This document shows positions 9,153 to 14,893 of a stretch of DNA of 14,893 nucleotides, piece by piece. The translations under genes were made by a program, and so were the position numbers. Location of the stretch: contig JNVV01000079.1 in the NCBI GenBank assembly GCA_000733355.1, positions 143,160-158,052 of the forward strand, in the 5' to 3' direction. How positions within the stretch are numbered: the stretch's first letter is position 1; each line of letters begins with the position of its first letter. A model generated the notes under the pieces. The model saw only the letters and a list, made by a program, of their open reading frames with translations. It did not search any database and was not told where the DNA came from. This stretch comes from Falciphora oryzae (lineage: Eukaryota > Ascomycota > Sordariomycetes > Magnaporthales > Magnaporthaceae).

Positions 9153-9932
9153 ATGCAGTTCTCCACCGGCATCATCACACAGGCCCTCCTCGCCCTCCTC
9201 GTCCTCGAGGTCGCCGCCGCACCCGTGGCGGCGGCGCCGGGCGGGGCGGAGCTGCAGCAGCGCGACCCAGCCAGGCGGGGAGGCGCCGACCCGGCCCTGA
9301 ATGCGCAGGAAGCGCGTAAGAAGGTCGGGCTGTCCGGCGGCCCCGTCTGGAAGCGCGACCCGGAGCCCGAGCCGCTCAGGGTCGGGCAGCCCAAGGGCAA
9401 GACGTACGCCGAGATGATGGACATGGCCAACAAGCGGCCCAAGCTCCCCACCGTCCACAAGCGCGAGCGCGAGCCCGCCAGCGTCGGACGGCCCCGGGGC
9501 AAGACGTTCGCAGAGGTCATGGACCTGGTCAAGAAGATGCCTAAGGGCGCCACAGTCCAGAGGCGCGACTCCGAGCCGCTCAGCGTCAGGCAGCCCAAGG
9601 GCCAGACCTACGACGAGATTAAGGACATGGTGGTCAACAGGCGGCCCAAGAGCACCACGGTCCACAAGCGCGATCCCAAGAGGACTTCCAAGCAGGTCAT
9701 GGCCGACTTCAAGAAGAGTTACAACAAGGGCTACACCACCCTCGACAGGCGCGATCCCAAGAGGACGGTCAAGCAGGTCATGGCGGACTTCCTGAAGAGT
9801 TACGACAAGGGCGACGCCACCGTCCAGAGGCGCGACCCCGGGATGACGCCCAAGGAGCGGAAGCTCGCGGACCACTTCGTCAAGAACGTCGCAAACAGCC
9901 GCGCCACCATCCTGAAGCGCGAGGCCGAGTAG
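9153..9932 (+). CDS. Secreted Kex2-processed repeat precursor (six peptides)
   Basis: The gene has one exon, 259 aa, with ATG at 9153 in good context. Residues 1 to about 23 form a signal peptide (MQFSTGIITQALLALLVLEV, then AAAP). Residues 24-68 are a pro-region ending in WKR. Six peptides follow: 69-104, 105-138, 139-173, 174-200, 201-227 and 228-256, and the protein ends in EAE. Every unit ends T-[V/L/I]-x-[K/R]-R and the residue after each cut is Asp or Glu. Units 1-3 share PKGKTYAEMMDM-like cores, units 4-5 share KQVMADFxKSYxKG, and unit 6 is a diverged LADHFVKN form. There are no cysteines. The internal dibasic sites at 94-95 and 163-164 are followed by Pro, which disfavours Kex2. By architecture it is a fungal KEP-type precursor: the Golgi protease Kex2 would release linear, Lys-rich, probably amphipathic peptides. 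The final KREAE resembles alpha-factor spacers trimmed by Ste13. The peptides do not resemble WCxxxGQPCW-type pheromones. Function is unknown. An antisense 362-codon frame is a shadow. Confidence 0.88.
   Translation: MQFSTGIITQALLALLVLEVAAAPVAAAPGGAELQQRDPARRGGADPALNAQEARKKVGLSGGPVWKRDPEPEPLRVGQPKGKTYAEMMDMANKRPKLPTVHKREREPASVGRPRGKTFAEVMDLVKKMPKGATVQRRDSEPLSVRQPKGQTYDEIKDMVVNRRPKSTTVHKRDPKRTSKQVMADFKKSYNKGYTTLDRRDPKRTVKQVMADFLKSYDKGDATVQRRDPGMTPKERKLADHFVKNVANSRATILKREAE
9357..9920 (+). repeat. Intragenic repeat array encoding the six peptides
   Basis: Units lie at 9357-9464, 9465-9566, 9567-9671, 9672-9752, 9753-9833 and 9834-9920. They fall into a long class (34-36 codons, units 1-3), a short class (27 codons, units 4-5, close to identical over DPKRTxKQVMADF) and a 29-codon outlier. 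Unit boundaries coincide with the dibasic codons. All units differ in sequence, so the array is not a fresh tandem expansion. Confidence 0.85.
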
Positions 9933-10554
9933 AAGAGCTCGGGGGGATCCCGGAGAGGGACCCGGGCCGTGCTCCATCTGGCCCTCAAACGAAACGACCA
10001 ATCCCTTGTTTGCCTTTTTTTTCTTCTTTTCCTTCCATTGTGTTTCTTCTTTCTCGTTTTGACATCATTGCATAGCGCATGCTGCCCTTTGCAGCTGGAG
10101 TTCGGCATGGGAGTGCTGGTCTGAAGCATTTATAGCGAGCGGCTCTTTGGTTTCACCTGTTTCTTTTTGGCTTTTCTGGTTTTGCTGCTTTTTCTTCTTG
10201 CCCTTTTTTCTGCTACCTTTCCGCTTTCTTCTTCTCCCTCTTCTTCATTTTCTTCTCCCTTTTTTTCCCTTTTTCCCCTTCTCCCTTTTTACTTTTTCAC
10301 ATCCTTTGCACTTTTCTCTCATCCCTCTGCTTTTTGTTTTGTTTTCGCCCGTCCGTCTGTTTGTTTTGCTCGTTCAGTTTTGTTGTGTCCTGTTTTTGGC
10401 TTTTCATCTGTTTTTATCTCGCGATTTGTTTGTTTTGTTTTTACCTTTTTTGTCTGTTTCTTTGCCCGTCAGCTGCTTGTTTGCGTTTCTGTCTGCTTTT
10501 TTGCTGTCTGTTGTGTCCCCTTTTGAATTTTGCTCTTTGCATTTACTTTTTCTT

Positions 10555-10638
10555 GTTTGTTTGTTTGTTTGTTTGTTTGTTTGTTTGTTTGTTTGTTTGT
10601 TTGTTTGTTTGTTTGTTTGTTTGTTTGTTTGTTTGTTT
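10555..10638. repeat. (GTTT)21 microsatellite
   Basis: Twenty-one uninterrupted GTTT units occupy 84 bp. A pure tract this long is expected to be highly variable between isolates. Confidence 0.95.
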
Positions 10639-10655
10639 CTCTCTTTTTTTTGCAT

Positions 10656-10711
10656 GCTTTTCTGCTTTTCTGCTTTTCTGCTTTTCTGCTTTTCTGCTTT
10701 TCTGCTTTTCT
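10656..10711. repeat. 8-bp tandem repeat (GCTTTTCT)7
   Basis: There are seven exact copies of GCTTTTCT, plus a truncated eighth (GCTTTTGA) at 10712-10719. It lies between the (GTTT) array and the LTR-like element. Confidence 0.93.
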
Positions 10712-10726
10712 GCTTTTGAGCATTCA

Positions 10727-11066
10727 TGTAACACCCCACGAGGCGGACGCCTCGCAGGCAGGTACAATGGGTAGAGTCAGCCACCCAGAAGAGAGTTGGT
10801 GGTTGCTTTGGCATGGTTCAGCCTCACAGGAAAAACTCTATGACGAGCGCAGAGGCTATCCAACCTCTGCCCCTCAGATGGTGTATATAAGGGGAGCGAG
10901 CCTGCAGGATTCCTACTGGGAAATTCCTAGAAGGCAAGCTACCGTTTTTCTCTTTGTTTGTGTCTATTACCCTACCTACTACTTTGAACGAAGAACCAGA
11001 ACTGCTGGGTGCCCTGAACCTCTGAGATCTCCCTGCGAGAACCCTTCCAGTGTATAGCACGTTACA
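10727..11066 (+). mobile_element. Possible solo LTR (340 bp)
   Basis: The segment starts TGTAACACC and ends GTTACA, giving the TG...CA ends and a 6-bp terminal inverted repeat (TGTAAC/GTTACA) of LTRs. A TATATAAGGGG box lies at 10884-10894, about 160 bp in, where an LTR promoter would sit. A hairpin CGAGGCG-GA-CGCCTCG is at 10739-10754. Against this, the 5-bp flanks (ATTCA and CTAGG) do not match, so there is no target-site duplication, and no primer-binding site or gag/pol is seen downstream. It could be the end of a rearranged element. Confidence 0.42.
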
Positions 11067-11753
11067 CTAGGTCAAGCCAGATCTCATCCGGATCGATTTC
11101 GAAAACGTCCTCGAAGAACCTAGGGAGTAAACCATTAAAAAGTGAATATAGACAAAAGAAAAGTAGAGTATAAAAATAACAGAAAAGGGGGATAGCATAT
11201 GGCGACGTACATCTTCCATGATTTCATAGCTGCCTCTTTTGCATGGCGGAACTTTGCACTGCACTCGCGTGCACCCCGCAACGGCACCTCGGCGATCTTC
11301 TCAAAGCTCGCGAAAGCATCTCGGCGCCTATCTTCTGCTCGGCTGGCCCGAAAGTCCCGAACCGGCCTCGTGGTCGTAACAGAAGTGCCCGCTGGTAAAG
11401 GCGCCATCGCGTCTGCCCTCACCACCGGTCAAACGCAGCAATGTAGATTCAAATACAAGAGTACGTCGCGGGGTGGAGGAACGGCCGTTCGTTTTGTAGT
11501 GTCGGCGAGGGCGTAGAGAAAGGGAGGCGGCCCTCCCCTCGAACAAGGCGGGTCTCGCGAGGGCTTTTGTGACGGCTCTTCATGGCGGCGGCAGCGGCGG
11601 GGGGGAGGGGGGGGACCAGGGGCATCGAAGAAACATGTTAGCGGTCCGTTGGTGGTCGTGGACTGATGTACGGCCACCAAAAAATAACACTATTTTTTAA
11701 ATGTTTTTTAATATGCGGTTATAAAGTAAATAAATATAAGAATTTTTTTTAAA
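11067..11753. other. Region without supported genes
   Basis: An A-rich stretch (11130-11190) is followed by GC-rich sequence with short open frames of about 70-105 codons on both strands and no recognisable motif, a G-run (11600-11618), and then AT-rich DNA (11680-11753) into which the Fot1/pogo element is inserted. Confidence 0.5.
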
Positions 11754-11755
11754 TA

Positions 11756-11780
11756 ACGTGGTTCACCACCGAGTGCCACA
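11756..11780 (+). repeat. 5' terminal inverted repeat of the Fot1/pogo element
   Basis: The 25-bp repeat begins ACGTGGTTCACC directly after the TA at 11754-11755. Its partner is the reverse complement of 13575-13599, with 23 of 25 positions identical and both differences being C/T transitions. Confidence 0.88.
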
Positions 11781-11781
11781 T

Positions 11782-11801
11782 TTGACGCGTCCACGCGTCA
11801 A
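11782..11801. repeat. Subterminal palindrome TTGACGCGT-CC-ACGCGTCAA
   Basis: Two perfect 9-bp arms with a 2-bp centre lie directly inside the 5' terminal repeat, before the transposase start. A degenerate counterpart, GCGCGTCAATTGAC, sits near the 3' end (about 13527). Subterminal palindromes can be transposase-binding sites; that role is inferred. Confidence 0.6.
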
Positions 11802-11836
11802 TCCAACTTCATCCGCGAATATCTCCATAACAAACA

Positions 11837-13459
11837 ATGGCAAACAAAAGCGACAAACGCAAAATTGTTCTAGCCCTTCAGGCGATTATATCGAACCCAC
11901 AGTTAAATATCCGGAGCGCCGCCAAAATCTATAAAATCGACTTTTCCACTCTCGCCCGGCGGAAACGCGGTCAACCTACTCGACGCGACAGCAAAACCAA
12001 CTATCGCAAATTGACAGAATCCGAAAAGGAGGCGCTTGTTAAATATATACTCGAGCTGGATTCGCGAGCATTCCCTCCCCGGCCTTCTGGTGTTAAGGAT
12101 ATGGCTAACCGACTGCTCGCCGAACGCGACGCGGCCACCGTCGGGACCAACTGGGTCGCGAGGTTCGTTAAACGCCGCCCGGAGCTCGGCACGCGCTAGA
12201 TTCGAAAATACGACTACCAAAAGGCCAAATGCGAAAATCCCAAGCTCGTTTTTGCGTAATTCGACCTTATACGGAACACTGTAGCCAAATATGGCATCCA
12301 AAATAACGACATCTACAACTTCGACGAAACCGGCTTCCTTATAGGCATAATCGCGGCCGTTATAGTCATTACAACGTCGAAAGGCCGTAATAAAACAAAG
12401 CTAATCCAGCCTAGCAACCGGGAATAAGCCACAATCATTTAAAAGGTTAATTGTTGCGGTTAGGCGGTCCCTCCTTTCATTATCGTCAAAAAGCAGTACC
12501 ACCTAGCCAATTAGTACTCGGAAACCAACCTTCCACGCAACTAGGTCATCGCAACAAACGCTAACGGATGGATTACAAACGAACTCGGCTTGGAATAGAT
12601 CCAGCATTTCGACAAACACACTACAGCTCGTTCTACGGGGTCCTATCGTTTATTAATGCTAAACGGCCACGAAAGCTACCACTCGACGGATTTTAAGCTT
12701 TATTGCTAAAAACACAACATCATTACGCTTTATATGCCTCCGCATTCGTTTCACTTCCTTTAGCCGCTTAACGTTAGGTGCTTCGGCCCAATAAAGCGGG
12801 CGTACGGTCGACAAATCGAAAACCTAATAAAATTACACGTTAACCACGTAACCAAGGTCGAGTTCCTTTCGGCGTTTAAAGCGGCATTTTTTAACTCCAT
12901 AACCGAAAAAAATATTTAAAAAGGCTTTTGAAAGGCTAGCTTTGCTCCTTTTAATCCGGATTCGGTTTTAAAAAAGCTGGATATAAAGCTACGAACTCCA
13001 ACTCCCCTAAAAACGCCCTTAAACGACCTCGAACTTTGGACCTCCAAAACGCCCAAAACAGCTAATAAAGCAACTTCGCAATCTAAACACATCAAAACTC
13101 GAATCTCCAATCACTAAAGCAGCTTTCCGACATTTATACTAGCGGTTATAGACCAATTTGCGAAAAGGGCTAAAGCAATTATATATCGGGTTAACCTTTT
13201 GGAAAAAAAGTGCTCCAAACTACGAAAAGCGAACGAAACACTAAACAAACGCCGGAGGGCTAAAAAAACACGTGTCCGATTTGGAAGGTTACTTACCATC
13301 GACGAGGTACGAAATGTTTTAAACCAGCAGGAGCTAGATAGGCAGTTACAGCAAAAAATGCGCGATTATAGGGTTTAAAAAAGGAGGGCGACGACAACTC
13401 GTCGGCGATATAGCACTTGCGGCAAAACCGGACACAATGCGCGCACCTGTCAAAAATAA
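11837..13459 (+). pseudogene. Fot1/pogo transposase, RIP-degraded
   Basis: The ATG at 11837 opens 120 intact codons. These hold a psq-type helix-turn-helix (about residues 13-52, RSAAKIYKIDFSTLARR) and a CENP-B-type DNA-binding segment (about 57-119). The same frame continues without any frameshift to a TAA at 13457-13459 but crosses about 14 internal stops, the first at 12197-12199. The DDE catalytic core is recognisable. The first Asp remains (NFDETGF, Asp codon 12323-12325). The second is Asn (LNGHES, 12662-12664) and the third is Asn (PLNVRCFGP, 12770-12772), both explained by G-to-A. The C-terminal CCHC zinc knuckle (13409-13450) has Tyr in place of its first Cys, also G-to-A. Nonsense and missense transitions without indels are the mark of RIP. 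It cannot encode an active enzyme. Confidence 0.9.
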
Positions 13460-13557
13460 GTAAAAATGTCCGATATATATAGTTCCAAATAGTTTGAATG
13501 GATTCCTAGCGTTATTAGGTTGGCATGCGCGTCAATTGACTGGAAGTCGGCTGTAAG

Positions 13558-13590
13558 TGTAGCACTCGGTAGTTTGTAGCACTCGGTAGT
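13558..13590. repeat. Duplicated inner part of the 3' terminal repeat
   Basis: The 16-mer TGTAGCACTCGGTAGT occurs at 13558-13573 and again at 13575-13590, one base apart. The second copy belongs to the terminal inverted repeat. The 5' end has only one copy, so the two ends are not symmetric. Confidence 0.85.
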
Positions 13591-13599
13591 GAACCACGT
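13575..13599 (-). repeat. 3' terminal inverted repeat of the Fot1/pogo element
   Basis: This is the reverse-complement partner of 11756-11780. It ends in ACCACGT and is followed by TA at 13600-13601. Confidence 0.88.
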
Positions 13600-13601
13600 T
13601 A

Positions 13602-14025
13602 ATCAAATACTATTTATACACGGAAAAAATAAAATAAAAAATAGTTTATTAATTAATTATTTATATATTTACGATTTACTTCGTAACTTTTTCAACTTAA
13701 AAATAACGGGAAATTTACCTTTTCTTTTTCCAGCTAATTTATATATATATTCGTACGTCCGTTATGTTTATAAAAGACCTCGGTGCCTCTACTATGTAGT
13801 ATTTACATGTAAAAACCCTTAAACTCGTCCTCGGGTGCGTGTCGCCCCCGCTCCGGAGCCTGGGAGTAAAAACCATATCTGCTCTTCGTATACGGTCCTG
13901 CTATGTTAAACAATGGTACCGTCTGCTTGTCTTCATGCGACTGCTCGTAAAGGTTCCGTCGTGGAAGCGTCCTTGTAATTAATGGAACAAAAGGAAAGTA
14001 CGTAAAAAAATAAAGGTATGTTGCG
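13602..14025. other. AT-rich spacer, no gene
   Basis: The first 220 bp are very AT-rich (repeated TTAATTAATTA- and TATATATATT-type stretches); the remainder is mixed. A 77-codon open frame at 13589-13822 is an AT-rich artefact that overlaps the transposon end. Confidence 0.55.
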
Positions 14026-14271
14026 CCGGGGCAGCGCCTCGGTACCGGGTTTCGCCCTCGTAGCGAAACGGCTGTGTTAGTACTCGTGTTGTGGCGTCCT
14101 AATGTGGCTTTTCCGCGTAAATTGGCCCGGCTCCGCTCCGGGTCCCAACCGGGGCAGCACTTTGGTATCGGGTTTCGCCCTCGTAACGAAACGTTTATAT
14201 TGGTACTCGTATTATAGCGTCTTAATATAGCTTTTTCGCGTAAATTAGCCCGGCTTTACTCCGGGTCCCAG
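14026..14271. repeat. 123-bp tandem duplication, second copy RIP-like
   Basis: Copy A (14026-14148) and copy B (14149-14271) both start CCGGGGCAGC and align without gaps. I count about 22 differences. About 19 are C-to-T or G-to-A in B relative to A, and most of the G-to-A changes fall in TpG. Examples are TGTTGTGG in A against TATTATAG in B and AATGTGGC against AATATAGC. The invariant blocks include GGGTTTCGCCCTCG and CGCGTAAATT. Confidence 0.88.
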
Positions 14272-14726
14272 CCGCGGGCGGGCCCTCCGGGTCCGGCGTT
14301 TTGCTTCGTAACTTTGGGTAATTCAGCTTTTAGTGGGTGCCCGCTTCCGGGGCCGTTGCTCCGCGTGCGGTTCGGGTCCGCCTCTGTAGCTTGCATCTAA
14401 TCTTTCTATTAGTTGCCTCCCTCTTTTTAAATCGCGTCATTTGGGTAACTCTTTTTTATTGCTGCGTTATTGTGCGTTATGGTCTTTGGTAGTAACTTCC
14501 TTTTATTTCCCTCCGGATCCGGGTCTCTACCGGCCTTCCTTCTCCCAGCTACAAAAAGCCCTCTTTCCTTCCTTTCTCTTTCCCTCTCGCACCTTCCTCG
14601 AATTCACCAATTTTTGGCATTGCGCTGTTAGTGCACACTGCCAAGTTGCATACATTTCCTTAACATCTGCCAATTAGCGACTTAACACCAATAACCACGC
14701 CCGCCAACGGCGTTGGCGACGGCAAC
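14272..14726. other. Upstream region of the edge ORF, no gene
   Basis: GC-rich, then T/C-rich sequence. The CT-rich stretch CTCTTTCCTTCCTTTCTCTT (about 14560-14580) resembles a fungal promoter or leader. A 78-codon open frame (14441-14677) has no recognisable content. Confidence 0.45.
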
Positions 14727-14893
14727 ATGCCGCTGCCATCAGCCCCCCCCTCGGCCAATGGGGTAGCGCGCGCCCTCCTCGCCGGCTCGTCGGCCCGGAG
14801 GAACGCGTTAGCGCCGCACCGGCCCCCCCGCGCGCCAGCGCATCCGAACACGCCGTCCCCGTTGCGGCCTCCGCAACACCCAACAGGGCCCGA
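14727..14893 (+). CDS. Partial open frame at the right edge (unknown)
   Basis: An ATG at 14727 in an AACATGC context (A at -3) opens a frame that runs without a stop for 55 codons to the window end. It is GC-rich and encodes a Pro/Ala/Arg-rich, probably disordered N-terminus (MPLPSAPPSANGVARALL). Upstream it is open back to a TAA near 14661. Position after a tandem-repeat, CT-rich leader and composition would suit the start of a LINE ORF1 or a host gene; neither can be shown from 55 codons. Confidence 0.35.
   Translation, partial: MPLPSAPPSANGVARALLAGSSARRNALAPHRPPRAPAHPNTPSPLRPPQHPTGP

Larger units (their letters stand above)
9995..10720. repeat. Low-complexity, A-depleted T/C/G tract
   Basis: Starting shortly after the repeat-peptide gene, about 700 bp of the plus strand is dominated by T with C and some G, and A is rare, so the two strands differ strongly in composition. 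It ends in two pure arrays, (GTTT)21 and a GCTTTTCT repeat. Long Phe/Leu/Cys/Val frames on the plus strand and Lys/Gln/Asn/Thr frames on the minus strand are artefacts of the repeat. The first part probably includes the 3' UTR of the upstream gene. Confidence 0.8.
11756..13599 (+). mobile_element. Fot1/pogo-type DNA transposon, complete but inactivated
   Basis: The 1844-bp element has 25-bp terminal inverted repeats at 11756-11780 and 13575-13599, both starting ACGTGGTTCAC inward. They differ at two positions, both C/T. It is flanked by TA on each side (11754-11755 and 13600-13601), matching the TA target duplication of Tc1/mariner-pogo elements. It carries one transposase frame of 541 codons, close to the 542 aa known for Fot1. 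Length, target site and protein all fit the Fot1/Pot2 group. Confidence 0.9.

Noticed and set aside
9153..9932. Alpha-type mating pheromone or dikaritin precursor
   Set aside because: The units lack the WCxxxGQPCW-type pheromone core and are much longer. There is no short Tyr-containing core repeated identically, and no UstYa or tyrosinase gene nearby.
8913..10001. 362-codon open frame antisense to the peptide precursor
   Set aside because: It mirrors the GC-rich codon bias of the plus-strand gene, has no start context or motif, and runs through the plus-strand leader. The plus frame has a signal peptide and ordered Kex2 repeats.
10147..11057. Long frames rich in Phe/Leu/Cys/Val (plus) or Lys/Gln/Asn/Thr (minus)
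   Set aside because: They are translations of the A-depleted tract and the (GTTT)/(GCTTTTCT) arrays.

Overview
The window looks like a transposon-rich piece of a filamentous ascomycete genome (Pezizomycotina, probably a Sordariomycete; the organism is an inference). The evidence is short introns with GT...CTAAC/CTGAC...CAG signals, CT-rich leaders before start codons, very GC-rich genes beside AT-rich transposon debris, Tad1-type LINE and Fot1/pogo-type relics, and C-to-T / G-to-A decay resembling repeat-induced point mutation (RIP).

Layout. 1-825: the 3' end of a plus-strand LINE, with the C-terminus of its reverse-transcriptase ORF, a 3' UTR and an (ACTC)4 tail. 826-1640: AT-rich DNA, a 16-bp inverted repeat and a 19-bp minisatellite. 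1641-about 3695 (minus): a broken, chimeric LINE ORF2 (APE endonuclease plus the start of RT), followed to about 4530 by eroded sequence. 4671-9932: a gene island with three genes on the plus strand: a two-exon 316-aa protein of unknown function; a two-exon GPI-anchored secreted protein interrupted by one stop codon right after its signal peptide; and an intact secreted precursor built of six Kex2-bounded repeat peptides. 9995-10720: a long T/C tract almost lacking A, ending in (GTTT)21 and an 8-bp repeat. 10727-11066: a possible solo LTR. 11756-13599: a complete but dead Fot1/pogo element with inverted repeats and TA flanks. 13602-14893: AT-rich DNA, a 123-bp tandem duplication whose second copy carries RIP-like transitions, and an open frame running off the edge.

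The most interesting object is the 259-aa precursor at 9153-9932. It has a signal peptide, no cysteine and six related 27-36-residue peptides. All six end in T-[V/L/I]-x-[K/R]-R and each cut is followed by Asp or Glu; the protein ends in KREAE. This is the architecture of a Kex2-processed repeat protein (secreted peptide precursor), but the peptide sequences match neither the alpha-type mating pheromones nor any dikaritin core I know, and no tailoring enzyme gene lies in the window. The three island genes do not form an evident pathway. Two of the three encode secretory proteins, and the transposon surroundings resemble the rapidly evolving compartments known from plant-associated fungi.
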